Shown here: positions 10,850-23,543 of the stretch, piece by piece
How positions within the stretch are numbered: position 1 is the first letter of the stretch
Layout: each line of letters begins with the position of its first letter
From: Acanthacorydalis orientalis
Taxonomy: Eukaryota; Arthropoda; Insecta; Megaloptera; Corydalidae
DNA: 64,000 bases
Assembly: GCA_034766995.1 (NCBI GenBank)
Contig: CM068317.1
Location: forward strand, 32,997,501 to 33,061,500
Direction: 5' to 3'
The notes under the pieces: model-generated
Told to the model about the DNA's origin: nothing
Seen by the model: the letters and a program-made list of their open reading frames with translations, nothing else
Databases searched by the model: none
Position numbers and translations under genes: made by a program

Positions 10850-11699
10850 TACAGTGTTATATTGTATTTGTTTAGTCATTAATTAGATGTTGTTTATTAT
10901 TATTCGTAACTAATTACATTAGTAAATACAGAATTATTAAAAAGTAGATGTAGTTTTATCTTCCGAGTTTTCTTTTATATTTTTGTGAATAATATAATCT
11001 AATTGAAGAAGCGAGATGTACTCATAGTTTCAGTGTATTTGATATATTTTATTCAGAGCGGAACTGATATTTCCATCGCGCAAATAGTTTTGTCCTTTTT
11101 TGCTCTAATACATTTTCCCGGATAAGATGCTAGAAGTTAAAACGAGGTCAGCCTTAGAACATAATCGTATAGCTGTCATATTATTGGTAATCAATTTATT
11201 AATGATTGTCAATAACAGATTTTCAGTATTCCTGTTATTTATATATAGATAGTATAGATTTTTATTTAATTTTTTATAATGTATTTTTCAAATTTTAAAT
11301 AGTGATTTCATTGTTAAATATTATTTATAGGTATAACAAATACGCTTATTTACATACGTTTAAGTAGTAATATTGAATATATATAAGTGCGATATTAAAA
11401 ATAAGAACGGGATAGATTGTTTTATTTTTATATGTATATTTAATTTGTTTTTAAAATGATTTTTTAGATATATTGAACCTTTATGTATTATGTGCAAATT
11501 ATTTCTTTGTAAAAAAAACGTTTCTTTCAGACAACTATCGTAACTGAATATATAATGTGAAATAATTTTTCAATTATAAATATAGAATAATTATCTATAT
11601 AGTCCTTCAATATACTTTTAGTTCATGTAATGCACTTTGTAATTTATTTCTTACTAAAACCATTTCATTTCATTTCTCTTTCAATGAAATACTCATAAA

Positions 11700-12030
11700 A
11701 TAAATAGCACGTCGAAAGTTCATCGAGTGCTGTCTTTCAAGCTGCTCTGACACTGGAGGTCGCAAATTAGGTTACCGATCTCCAACATCATCAGTAGGTC
11801 AACGGTTTTCCTCTCCAACCCACAATTCTCGTTCCTCATCAAACCGTTGTTTGGATTCGCCATTCGCCTTTTTATTTCTTGCAAGCATATGCGGACTAGT
11901 AGGTCACCAGGCCAACGCTGTAGCGTACACTGGACGATAAATCTGCTGGGAAGATGTGAAGTTGTATTATTCGAGATGATGAAGATGCTATGTCATATAT
12001 ATCTCTGCATGTATCTCATAGTGTAGTGAA
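11700..12030 (+). other. GC-elevated island with a long open frame, unidentified
   Basis: About 300 bases with near-average G+C in an AT-rich setting. On the plus strand one frame stays open from about 11745 to TAG near 12028, roughly 92 codons, with no ATG until the middle (Met-Arg-Thr-Ser). It reads as basic, Ser/Pro-containing sequence without a motif I recognise. A 9-bp inverted repeat (CAACGGTTT at 11800, AAACCGTTG at 11841) lies within. Possible identities are an internal exon, a decayed mobile element or a conserved noncoding element. Confidence 0.35.
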
Positions 12031-12339
12031 TTACTCACACGTTTCATTATAGCATTGTACCATTGACGTGCATGTTGTAACGTACACAGGCATATGATAA
12101 TAATTATCTATGTATAAAGGATGAAATAGGTAAAAGGGGACGACTAGTAATTAAGTGTATATATACACACACTGTGTTGCAAGCGTTGATATTAATAGGG
12201 CTTTGCCACGATGCTGTTATCTATTAGTAAATTCCATTTAGCCGGTATTGATATTAAAACAGTTCATTGACATTAAACATTATTTTTCTACTATCACAAA
12301 TGATTTTTTTTATCTCACAAACCACAAAACCTTTTTCTG

Positions 12340-12405
12340 GTCAACAATATTCAAACAATAAATTATTATTGATCATTTCTGTTCATTATGTGCATTCCGA
12401 TGGCA
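12340..12405 (+). repeat. Foldback/MITE-like family, solo arm
   Basis: Contains ATTCAAACAATAAATTATT, TTGATCATTT and ATGTGCATTCCGATGGCA in the same order as other members (reverse strand of 56875-56950). The complementary arm is not seen beside it, apart from ATCAAAATGCGCATAAG immediately after, which may be the start of one. Confidence 0.5.
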
Positions 12406-12520
12406 GATCCATCAAAATGCGCATAAGGTATAGACAAATCTGTTATATATATAATATATATTACATATGTAGGATAATTTATTCAGCGGTACATATTATA
12501 TGAATGTCTATTATATAACT

Positions 12521-12526
<6 letters not shown>

Positions 12527-12589
<63 letters not shown>
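12527..12589. repeat. (TA)n microsatellite
   Basis: Alternating A/T, about 60 bases. Confidence 0.97.
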
Positions 12590-12591
<2 letters not shown>

Positions 12592-13199
12592 GTACATGTA
12601 CGAGATTTGTAAAAAAATTAAAAAGTTTGATGCAAAAATAGATTAGATTTGTTTTGTAACATTTTAAGAAATAGAAAAAAAATCTATATAATTTATATTT
12701 AATTCGTCTAGTTACCTTTTTATTCATATGTTTCAATTAATACTACAGGAGTAGTTTTTTATTAGGGAAATATTTGCATTGAAAAAGAAATTGGCCCATG
12801 CTCGTATTTCTTTACTTAACAATGTAACTAGTCCTCAGTGTCTAGTATGCTACTAGATCTAGCTATTCCTTTGACATTTATTAAGAATAAGTTTGTGAAT
12901 ACGATTGGTTGTAGTGGTATTTTAAATACAGCTAACTAATAAGACGTATTTTCGGTATTTATTTAGAAATATTATAAATACGGCCATTATTATTTATCTC
13001 CGTATGATTTCAAAAGTATACATGTTAGAAGAGAGTATTAGAAAAAAAAGGAATTCAAAGGGAGAATATGCTTGAAAGTATTATATATATGAGAATATAT
13101 ATTGTATTGTCATGTATTTAAGATAAGTTATTTTTTATAGTAACTAGAATATCGTTCTATAAAGAAGAACAACTAGTAGAATTATGTTTACTGCTTGTG

Positions 13200-13278
<79 letters not shown>

Positions 13279-13290
13279 ATGTATATGCAT
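13200..13290. repeat. (TA)n with TATG end
   Basis: About 66 bases of TA repeats running into TATGTATG variants. Confidence 0.97.
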
Positions 13291-13607
13291 TAATATGTAT
13301 ATTTGTGTATATACATAAACTAATTTATATTCATTTAAACCAATTAACTGATGCTTTTACACTTAATTCACATAGTATGTTTTTTTCGCATTCGTTCGCT
13401 GGCTCGTCCTGCTGAAAACTTTTATGATGAAATTTGTATCTTGTTTCGGCGTAGAAGTAAATTTGAATTTAATGTAATAATGAATTTGGATACAACGAAT
13501 TCATGTAATTGAATTTAATGATATCTTTTTTTAACATAGGCGCGTTATAATAAATATTTTCTATAAATAATTATATAAAATTGTATTATTTTCCAAGTTT
13601 ATACTAT

Positions 13608-13611
<4 letters not shown>

Positions 13612-13651
<40 letters not shown>
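13612..13651. repeat. (TA)n microsatellite
   Basis: Alternating A/T, about 40 bases. Confidence 0.97.
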
Positions 13652-13655
<4 letters not shown>

Positions 13656-13694
13656 TATTGATAGTAGTACAAAACATATCTTGATAAATAGATG

Positions 13695-13696
<2 letters not shown>

Positions 13697-13752
<56 letters not shown>
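13697..13752. repeat. (TA)n microsatellite
   Basis: Alternating A/T, about 55 bases, only 45 bases from the preceding array. Confidence 0.97.
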
Positions 13753-13756
<4 letters not shown>

Positions 13757-14211
13757 CATGAATAGAATTATTTTCTGTTACATTTTTTAGTATTGTTATT
13801 TTAATTCCATTTTGATCATTAACTGATTCACTTTCAATGTTATTTAAAAATATAAGTGTAGTAATTATAAAAAAAATCGTTATAAGTGAAAATTCACATG
13901 ATATACACCAAATGTATTGTTTTTATGTTTATTATTTTCAAGGTTTGTATTGTACGTGTGTGGAAAAATACTTGAATTAAAAAGTTTAATCTACATAACA
14001 AAATTGGTGTTTAACTCATAATAATCTTAAATAAATGAAATCAAAGCCGGACGTGTAACATGTCTTGTAACGCCACTGTTCTACAAATATGAAGACACGC
14101 AATATAAACACGCAATATGTACATTAATACTGTTTTAGCCCATCAATCAACACTTTCATTTTATGTTATAAAAAAATCCAAACGGATAATCCTAAATGAT
14201 TTTTCATTAAT

Positions 14212-14239
14212 CTATATCTATCTATCTATATATAAATAA

Positions 14240-14280
<41 letters not shown>

Positions 14281-14304
14281 GAGAGAGGGGCGAGAGGGAG
14301 AGAG
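14212..14304. repeat. TATC/TAAA/(TA)n/(GA)n compound microsatellite
   Basis: Successive short blocks of CTAT, AAAT, TA and GAGA/GGGA repeats. Confidence 0.95.
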
Positions 14305-14808
14305 CTCATTTATTAATTGCAATATTCAGTTTTAGGAAATACAATTCCTTTGAATGTCAATGTCGTTAACATTCTCTCATTATTAATGTTGTGTATTTTT
14401 TTGATTACTTTCATATTTAAAAAGTCAGTCATTTTTTTTAAATGCCCATTTTATGTACGGTCATTTAATTAAAAAAAATATTTAATGTTGATATAATGTG
14501 GTATTAATTTGTTATTAGTTTAAATATTGGTTTTTGTATGTAAATTTCGATAGATAAATCGAATAGTAAGAAAATACTTTCATATTTCAGATTATTCACT
14601 GACCATCCACCGTCAAATGAACTAAAGAACATGGAAGTTCATAGGAGGACATTAAACTTCTGATATATATCTGGTGTGTTTTTTTGAAATTATATTTTTT
14701 ACGAACATTAATTTTGAGTATAAATTAAATATCTATTTTTTTATAGTTATGATGATTATATACGTTTAAATATGCATACCCCAAATCATATAAGCATACT
14801 TAATATAC

Positions 14809-14811
<3 letters not shown>

Positions 14812-14875
<64 letters not shown>

Positions 14876-14876
14876 G
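14812..14876. repeat. (TA)n then (TATG)n
   Basis: About 50 bases TA repeats followed by three TATG units. Confidence 0.97.
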
Positions 14877-16290
14877 CTTGTTTATTCATGCAAGCAATAA
14901 ATCATATATGTTTGTATTAATTACGTGTGTTTCAACTGAAGGTTGATTTAGATTAATAATTTCATAAATTCTATTCTTGAATATTGCACTTTTATTTATT
15001 TACCTTGTGATATACAGTTGGAAATATATGTGTGCATATATTTTTGTGAAATGTTTAAAAATGAATCAGTAAAATTTTAAAATACGTTCATCAAGTGTTT
15101 GTGGTTATAAATTTGTATAATAATGTTTTTATTTGAAATATAAAAGAGTTATATTGAACAGTTCTGTAAAAATATTTCAGAGTATTACGAATTTGTAGAC
15201 GTAAAAGATTTTTATTTATAATATTTTCTTATATTCCTGATAAGTATAGGGAAAGGAATAGTTTTTTTTTTAAAAAAAATAAGTTGATTAATTATGTAAT
15301 TTCTTGTTCTAATGGACTTTGTTCTGTGGGATCATCTGTGTCTGTTCTTCACTACTAGTTTCGGGATTTATATCTTTTGGTAGATTTTTAAAAAATTCCT
15401 TATTATAAGTCTTTAATGTATTTGAAGACTGCGTACATTGTAGTGGATAATAGGCAGTCACGTCATTAAAATCACAGAGTATCAGGATAATGCATACACG
15501 AGATCACAGATATAAATCATACAATTATAAAGTAATTCCTTATCTATTCCATAGAATAACTAATTACTGAGATTCCTCTTCTAAATTATTTTCATTTTTA
15601 ACATCAGATATCAGTGGTATGTATTTCTTTAAATAATTTTATATGCTAATTTTTTCATAATGCTTTCATATGCTAATTCTTTAATAATTTAATTTAAAAA
15701 ACTTAAAACAATTCTCAGATCTTACTATACATTTATATTATATTTGTATTAATTATACTAAACTATTCAACCAATAAAATTTGAACGTAATTTTTTAGTA
15801 GAAAAATAAATAATCAGTGTATAAATAAATAAATTATCTTTGATCTAAGTTTTGAAACGAAGTAGGATGAAAAAACTGTTCAATTTTTTTGCTTTTTGAT
15901 CAAGTGTCATCGAAAATGTTTTCAAACAACTGAATAATAATGTATTGTGGGCTGATTTTCCCTTTCTAGAAAAGAAATGATTAAAATTGTAATTACTTAT
16001 AAAATGAAAGTACGAAATAAGTTAGTTACTTTTATCAAACAAATAAGCTTTAGTTATTTCATTCGAAAATAATTAAGAGTTGTACACATATAAATAATAA
16101 TGTATTTCCTTTGAACATTTTCGATACGGTTATCAACCGTTCAAATGTTGGTGTATATAAATTCGTATTCAAAGCATTCGTAACATCAATAAAACACATT
16201 GGAAAGTTCTATAGATAAAGTACAAAGGAAACGGAACTATTTAAATGACTGACTGAATCTTGATTGGACAATACGAATAAATATAATGGA

Positions 16291-16308
16291 AAGAGCTTTG
16301 AAGCTCTT
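16291..16308. repeat. 8-bp arm palindrome
   Basis: AAGAGCTT-TG-AAGCTCTT is a perfect hairpin with a two-base spacer. Confidence 0.75.
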
Positions 16309-17379
16309 CAACTGAAAAGTAATACGTTGTTGATGTTTCTTTTAGTTTTACTGATGTTGTTTGTTTTTCCGTTAAATACAAGTTTTTCTTATAAAGGAAA
16401 TTTAATGTTTTTATATTATTTTGACATACGTGCACATTTCAAGGAAAAATATTCGAATATTCTTATTATTTTAATTACTTGAGTGTTTTTTTTTCGTATA
16501 TAAGGAGCTTAGATTTTTTTTGTTTATAAAAAAAATACCTTTTATATTGATCTTTTTTATTTAATTCTTAATAAGGTACTGATTAAAAAAATATTATTCA
16601 TGATTAAGAGTATTATTAGAATGTATGCGGTTTGCATATTTATGAGTTTGAATTACAATGTATAATATTATATGTATGAAAACAATCTATCGGTTTATAC
16701 TGTCTAGCTAATATCAAACAGACATAACAGCAGAATTACACAAACGTCCTTGTAGATTTATGCTGTTTAATCTCTTATAATATTTTACGTATTTTTTTTG
16801 AAAACAAAATGTAACCTTACTAAAAACATTCTTTTTTTAAAAAAGGTTGATATTTTTATATATCATAGAACCCAAACACAAAGAAAAATATAATCGTTAC
16901 AAGACGTTTGGATTTAGAAACATGAGTTTTCTCGGTTCGGTCTCTGAAGTATTAACCCTTTGCGGTTCTTTGTCATACTAGAAGTGACATCTCAGATTTA
17001 CTGTTCTAGTTATCTGCCACATTCAGTTGTAGACACTTGGCGAGTTCTGTTGTTAGAAGTATTTTAGAATATCTAAGAAAAAAATATTAAATTCGACCAG
17101 TTCTTATTTATAAAAATAATAGTAATATAATACTAATTTCGTTGATATTGTTTAAGAAAATTCTCGATTGATTAGATTAAGTTCCAGTTGATTATTGATT
17201 TCATAATGAAATACAAAAAATATATAATATCGTTTTTTCAATAATTATTATCATTAAATTAATAAAATCAGATATATGTATTGATTTAATATAATAATTG
17301 TAGTTTCAAATCATTTTTTTCCTGTATACTTTCAAAATATGTAAACAGTTCCGGTTATCCTTCACATTTTTTTTAGAAA

Positions 17380-17720
17380 CCGACGTTAAGGACAAACTAA
17401 CATCGATTATGTAATCATTTTAATTAAGTGTGCAAACATTAACGTCTGATAATAATTGTTTAGATGGATTTGCATACAGTAAACAAAATTTAAAATTCGC
17501 GTATAACACATTATAAACAGTCGTAATCATTTAATGGCATGTGAACTAAATATCGTTTCAAAACTGACCACAAATGCATGTCGCCAATTCATTGATGCAT
17601 CGCGGAAGTACCATTAATGTCAACATTGTGCTGTAATGCAGATAACCTGATATTTTGATGAGACATGATTTCATTGTGTTACATGTCATTATGTTTAAAT
17701 GTACATGGTAATCTCTAAAA
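17380..17720. promoter_or_regulatory. Repeat-poor, motif-dense island (candidate enhancer)
   Basis: No microsatellite or long homopolymer interrupts this block. Exact matches to metazoan factor motifs cluster here: POU octamer ATTTGCAT (17468-17475), forkhead GTAAACAAA (17479-17487), RUNX TGACCACA (17565-17572), ETS GCGGAAGT (17602-17609), homeodomain TTAATTAA (about 17420) and two copies of GTAATCATTTAAT-like sequence (17411 and 17524). Motif names are established consensus sites; regulatory function is inference. Short motifs arise by chance in AT-rich DNA, but octamer and forkhead sites four bases apart are notable. Confidence 0.35.
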
Positions 17721-17796
17721 ATAATCGCGATATGAGAGCAAAATAATGTTCATTATGTACGTAAAAGATTTATATACTACATAAATATTTTTCCCA

Positions 17797-17819
17797 CACA
17801 TACACATACATACATTATT

Positions 17820-17856
<37 letters not shown>

Positions 17857-17919
17857 CATACATATATATATATATATATATATTTATATGTATATGTATG
17901 TACGTATACAAATATATAT
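17797..17919. repeat. CATA/(TA)n microsatellite cluster
   Basis: ACATACAT-type units and two TA arrays run directly into the left end of the mariner element. Confidence 0.95.
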
Positions 17920-19136
17920 TAGGTGTACAAATTATATAGGTGCTTTTTTTATAGAAAACGATTGTTTATTTACTGAAAAATGGAATAGATATCAATTCTC
18001 AAAATATTTCCTTTTATTTTATATAACTTTGCTCTATCTGTCGGGTAAGTGACGAATCCTTTGTCGAAAGATGGCGGCTCTGAGACAATGAAATGGTCAA
18101 TGCAGTTTCGGACTTCTGCCACAGTTTTAAAATATGTATCAGCTAGGTGATGTAGCGACCGGAACAGGTAATAATTGACGGAGCTAGGTCCCTTAAATAC
18201 ACTGCATGAGGGAGAACTTGTTAGGCCAACGAACAAATAACGTCTTTGGTTCCTTTCGTGACGTGCGGTCGAGCTTTGTCGTCCTGCAAAATAACTTGCC
18301 TCATTCTCTCGTCAGTAATTAATTTTTCTCTCAATCTGGTGAGCTGTTGTCAGTCTCACCAGGTCCAAGCAACTCATAATACACCATACCCTCAATGTCT
18401 TATCAAATATAACACTTTTTTGACGTGAATATTTCGTTTTGAAATCGATGTCGATTTTTCACCGAGCGTAACCCATGCTTTTCGGGGCTTACGGTTGCCG
18501 TACAAAACCAATTTTTCATCTCCGGTTATGATATTATGCGAAAAATCCTTCCTTTCGAACCTTGTCAGCGTGGATATAGGCGTATTGCATCTTCTTTCTT
18601 TGTTTTCCGGTCTGAGTTCATGTGGAATCCATCAATAATTTTTTCTCAACTGATGTAGATAGTATAGGAAATTGAGTTCTGGGTAACTTCGAATTGTTGA
18701 ATGAGTTCCTGTTCAGTATGAGCAAAGTTTTCACTTAACAGTTGCTCATGTTTCTCGTCCTCAAATTTTTTAGTTGTCCGGGACTTTCTCGATCGGAAAG
18801 ATCAAAATAACCACTCCGAAACCTTTGAAAGCATTTTTGCATGTTTCATGCATCACAACGTCTCCTCCAAATCTGCACAAAGCATTCCCATGGCTTCGGC
18901 ACCATTTTTTTTCAGTTGGAATGAGAAAATTATGCAATGCGTAATATGCTATTTTTGGACGCCATCGTGGTCACTAATGTTTTGTGAGGTTATGCCAACT
19001 GCTTGATTAAGATATATAGTGTTTTAAAATGTTAAAGGTGCCATTTCAAAACCCTAAAAACGACGAGAAAATATTTTAACTTAAAACAGAGTTACGATTA
19101 ATTCCATTTAAATGAACTGAAATAATTTATACACTA
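17920..19136 (-). mobile_element. Near full-length mariner, family I
   Basis: An element of about 1.22 kb whose ends are degenerate inverted repeats: left (TA)GGTGTACAAATTATATAGG, right complement (TA)GTGTATAAATTATTTCAG, each bordered by the TA expected of a mariner target duplication. Between them lies a broken transposase on the minus strand. It inserted in TA-repeat DNA, which flanks both sides. This is the only copy in the window spanning the whole element and it serves as reference for three internally deleted relatives. It cannot encode an active enzyme, but could be mobilised in trans only if its ends are still recognised, which their divergence makes doubtful. Confidence 0.9.
17970..18965 (-). 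pseudogene. Mariner (DD34D) transposase pseudogene
   Basis: Spans 996 bases (332 codons, near the usual 330-350). Start ATG at 18963-18965 opens MASK; the N-terminal helix-turn-helix region shows SDRESPGQLKN-type sequence. The first catalytic Asp is kept in ITGDEK (codon 18518-18520) and the second in QDDKARPHV (18278-18280). The third, in the PSDYxLF block, is Asn (codon 18174-18176), beside a one-base deletion; the distance of 104 bases from the second Asp is exactly the DD34D spacing less that base. A TAA interrupts the stretch between them (about 18208) and other shifts break the N-terminus. The last 88 codons, through FRSLHHLAD to the natural stop, remain open. Spacing between the first two Asp codons is 80, shorter than usual, suggesting a small deletion. 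Confidence 0.92.
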
Positions 19137-19151
19137 TATATATATATATAT
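19133..19151. repeat. (TA)n microsatellite
   Basis: Short TA array abutting the right end of the mariner. Confidence 0.85.
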
Positions 19152-19879
19152 GTATATATGATATCGAATTATTTAAATTATATGTTATGAAACAGTGTAT
19201 GAATATTTAAGTACTTCTTTGCAAATGGAATAACATTTTATTGCAGTTTCCTGATTTATTATTATGGATATTCGTTACTTAAATTTACACTTGTAGTTAA
19301 GTTTGGGTACTATTTCTATTCGTCTGTGAAAAAAAAGATTACATTGTCTTTTCATTTTTTTTCCTATTAATCTACTTTGTAACACTATAAACAATAGAAA
19401 ATACTAATAGGTATCTAATTTTAAATACAATAAAATATTTCCACCAACTTGTTTTACAAATCCAAAGCGATATTGTAAGAATATATTGGAACGTAATATT
19501 TAACCAGTAAACAAATAAATAATCTTCATGCGTACACATTTAATAGAACCGGTTTTATAATTTTGGAATTGTTTATAAAAACTTTCCAAATCATTATTGT
19601 GATTGAACTTGTGAATGAACATGAAAGTGCATGGTCCTTAAGAGAGATACAGTAGCACTTCAGAGTGTCATATGTTTATGTTTTCTCAATAGACATATTG
19701 TTAAAGGGGATAAGAATTCGGTCAAGATTGATATCTGTACGTGACATGTATATTTTATATTTTATTTATATTTGATTTTCACTTCAATTATCATTCATAT
19801 AAGAAGATACTTTTATATTCGAATTAATAATTTGTTAGCTTAATACCAATTTCAAGTGATCTCTCTTTTTCTCTCACTC

Positions 19880-19882
<3 letters not shown>

Positions 19883-19927
<45 letters not shown>
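19883..19927. repeat. CT-rich tract then (TA)n
   Basis: CTCTCTTTTTCTCTC upstream (from 19861) leads into about 44 bases TA repeats. Confidence 0.96.
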
Positions 19928-19928
<1 letters not shown>

Positions 19929-20103
19929 CTAGAGTAGTCAATATTCAAATTAAAAATTAAAAAGTACATTTCTAGTGATGGTCAAAGCTCTTGCAATACT
20001 TAAAATTGTAATTTCGTTTAGTATTTGAACATAAATCATGAGAAAAAGGTTTAAATCATTGAAAGCTAATAATAAATCTTCTAAGAAGCGTTATTTTGAA
20101 AGA

Positions 20104-20107
<4 letters not shown>

Positions 20108-20183
<76 letters not shown>

Positions 20184-20190
20184 TACATAT
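20108..20190. repeat. (TA)n microsatellite, interrupted
   Basis: Two TA arrays separated by a single AAATA interruption; source of a spurious Tyr-Ile open frame. Confidence 0.97.
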
Positions 20191-21415
20191 GCATTTTTGA
20201 GATATATTAGTGTCTCTTTTTATATTAATGTAATATAGTCTCGTATTATATTAATCGTGTACAGTTTTAATTAAAAACCTGTTCTTTTTACAAAATAATT
20301 TTTTCTTAATTGAAGAATATAGTTACATAATTTTATTTTAATTTACAACCGTTAATTATCTATTGAGTGATTTTTTTAATTATTATTTTTTGTAATTTTG
20401 ATTGAAATGATCATTTTTAATAACATATTGTTTATCCTATATTGCAATTTATTAATTAAATGAAAAAGATTCCGGTTTAATCGACTAATAGTAAAATGTT
20501 TAGTATGTATTAAGGAAGTAATATCCTGATTCGTTTTAATATGCATGAATACTCGTATAGTAACATGAAACTATTATAGCATACTGAATAATTAGTAGGC
20601 AATATTATATAATGGTGGATAATTAAACTTGGAATTTTAGTAGAAATTTAACAAAAGTTTGATAATGATACATTATAATAAACTCTTATATTCATTTAAT
20701 ACATGTTCTACGGTTGTCATAAATGAATTACTAGTCAAAACACTGAAAAGGTCTGTATTAAAATGTGACATAGATAATATTTTCTGTGAATTTTGAGGAT
20801 AATAATGGTATTGCGATCGAAATGCACAGCAATAAGATTAGACAATGAAAAATTGTTAAACTTTTTGATAAAGAACATCTTATGATTTTTACTATAAAAT
20901 TCGCTTAAGAAAGTGAATTTAGTTACAATACCAAATTATACTTTTTATGTAGGAATTTTTAGATATAGGTAAGAATTTGTCTATATAATTTTCAATACTA
21001 TGTCTACAAATAGAAATTAAATAGAAGTAAATAGTTCATACGATAGACTAGTGTGTCATTAATTTGAATTAGATTGAGACAGCTCTTTTAATTAAAAAAT
21101 GGTTAACATACATAATCATATTCGATTATGATAATTTTTTTAAATAATGTTCATTTAATAAATTCATAATGGAGATTTTGTAGAATTTGTATTTTTCATT
21201 TTTGTCAATGCACTGTTTGCGGCAGTACTTATAAACTGGTTTTCTATGAACATTAGAGAGAGTTTGTTTTTTATATCCATTTTTACATTAAGTTTTTCCC
21301 TAAACATTTTTGTAATGGAAAACATAGCATAGGTTTGTCAGAAAAAATTAAGAACAACTGGATTATGAAAAGAAAAATTTAAATGTTGACTATTTTTTAA
21401 AATAGTCAAGCCTTA

Positions 21416-21418
<3 letters not shown>

Positions 21419-21464
<46 letters not shown>

Positions 21465-21473
21465 TGAGTGAGT
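21419..21473. repeat. (TA)n(GAGT)n compound
   Basis: About 42 bases of TA repeats followed by three GAGT units. Confidence 0.96.
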
Positions 21474-21729
21474 GTGTGGTGTTTTTTCGAAAAACGATTG
21501 AATAATCGCCTTATTATGAAATAAAATATACAATCTTAATTATAAAGACATATTTTTTGTAAAACTTATAGTTATACAGTTATCTAAAATGTCGTTGAAT
21601 ATTTCAATTAAAAAATCTTAGTATCCATTTTCAGTTTTCTTTATTGAGTTTTATTTGATTCAAAGTTTAATTATTAATTCGGCATTAATAAAAAAAATAT
21701 TTTGAAATTTGGATACTATAAATAATATA

Positions 21730-21734
<5 letters not shown>

Positions 21735-21771
<37 letters not shown>
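21735..21771. repeat. (TA)n microsatellite
   Basis: Alternating A/T, about 36 bases. Confidence 0.96.
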
Positions 21772-21774
<3 letters not shown>

Positions 21775-23245
21775 AATAATATAAATATTTATTAACAATC
21801 AATATAAAAATTCCCCTGAGCTATTTGTGAACTACCAAGTTATTTGCTTGGTGTTGTCTTGAAGATGAACCAAATAAATCCTTATTTGATGCATGGTCGT
21901 ATAAAAATATATAGTTTACATATAAAAGGAATTAAAAAAAATGGAACATAAATAATTGCAGTTGTTTATGTATTGATGTTTAACATAGTTTATAATTGTT
22001 ATTTTATATTTATTATCCAATTAACAGATCCTCAGTGTAAAGATAGCTTAAATATTTTTTTTACTATATCTTCTTTTACTTTATGTACATTTTTAAAATA
22101 TAAATGTAATAAAATATACACGATTTATGTGTGGTATTTATATAAACTGTCTTACTTTTTCATCAAAAAAAATGTGTCTGTACTGTTAAACAAAACATTA
22201 CGAAATCGTTCAGACAGAATGTGTTTGTAAAATCAAATTTTTCAAATTCTTTGACCTCTAAAATATAAAATAGTCTCGTCGAGGTTGAATTTTTACACGC
22301 TTACAGCAGTTCTGAGAATATAAACGTCTCGTTATTATTTACATGCAATTAAAAGAAAATGTATAGAATACGAAATGTTTTTATAAACGTTTACAAAAGT
22401 TTGCTAGTGGCATGCGAGAATTCAATCTTATACACGAATGAAATTAGTTAAATAAACTCGTATTGACATTCAAATATAAACAGATCAACTAATATTGATT
22501 CACTCAAGTCTCACTTGTTACATCATGTCGCATTTTGGATTATCACATATCAATATTGCTTTAAATCCATCTTGAATACCTGAAACAGACCTTGGCATAC
22601 ATATGAAAAAAACAGCTTTTATAATTTGTGTTGCAATGCAGTTCTTTCTTTGGGAGTATAGCTATAATAGTGTCATATGAGTGTTCAATAAGAGGCTATA
22701 AAACACAAGTGTTTTTCAATCGAAATTAAGTGTCCCGAACACGTATTTTGCAATCGTTCGAATTCGGATACATGCGGAAAATATTAAAGTGATTCCCTTC
22801 ATACATGTATCTGATGAAAGTAAAGTGTGTTTGTTTTCATACACAAGCTTACCTCTTAAATTGATACAAGATGTTCTGATACAGGTTTACCATTTTTTGC
22901 ACTCGGAATTTCAATATCCGTTTGTGCAATTATTTTCATATAAATTTACATCTCTTGCATTTAAATTGAGTTTTTAATATAAGCGAAGTTTGAATTCTTA
23001 TAACAGTCTGTATTTGATAAAACAAGCAGTTTAAGTAAAATATTTATATAGTTATATTCTTAAACATACACAGACAGACCTCAGTAAACAGAAACATCGG
23101 TTAACAAGCTTTTGGTTAACTTTTCGTCTCCCATAGGAATTCTCTTGGCTTTAACTAAAGTTTACAGCTCGACTGGCTTTATTACATTTTCATTTCGGTC
23201 AATACTAGCTTTTGTGAAATAGATTAAAAACGTGGAGAGCCACTG

Positions 23246-23276
23246 TATATATATATATGTATATATATATATATTT
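23246..23276. repeat. Short (TA)n with TG interruption
   Basis: TA repeats broken by one TATG. Confidence 0.9.
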
Positions 23277-23480
23277 GTTTGTTTTTATTTAAATTTTTAT
23301 TAATTTGAAAACGTGCTTGTAAGCAGTTTCCACTTTTTATCAATTTTACAGTAACTAAATTGTGTAGTCGGTATTTTTAAATTATGAACATTCTATTGAA
23401 ATTAATAATTTTGCAAGTTTTTTGTTAATGTACAGAGAGAAGATCTTCTTTTAATTTATTGTTTGTAGTAAAGTCTTTTT

Positions 23481-23483
<3 letters not shown>

Positions 23484-23539
<56 letters not shown>
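23484..23539. repeat. (TA)n microsatellite
   Basis: Alternating A/T, about 55 bases. Confidence 0.97.

Positions 23540-23543
<4 letters not shown>

Larger units (their letters stand above)
4980..11690. other. AT-rich noncoding region with frequent microsatellites
   Basis: Across these 6.7 kb I see no coding frame, no recognisable gene remnant and no long inverted repeats other than those listed. It is A/T filler punctuated by (TA)n arrays about every 500-1000 bases, plus one SINE-like head near 6.5 kb. Confidence 0.65.
12030..16900. other. AT-rich noncoding region
   Basis: Contains microsatellites, one foldback-family arm at 12.34 kb and small palindromes, listed separately. I see no coding frame with support, no RNA gene and no recognisable transposase remnant. 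Confidence 0.6.

Noticed and set aside
12589..12620. Another mariner end (TTAGGTACATGTACG) after a TA array
   Set aside because: Only the first six bases fit the family I end and no partner end or internal sequence follows.
18246..18428. 60-codon plus-strand open frame
   Set aside because: Lies opposite the catalytic part of the mariner pseudogene.
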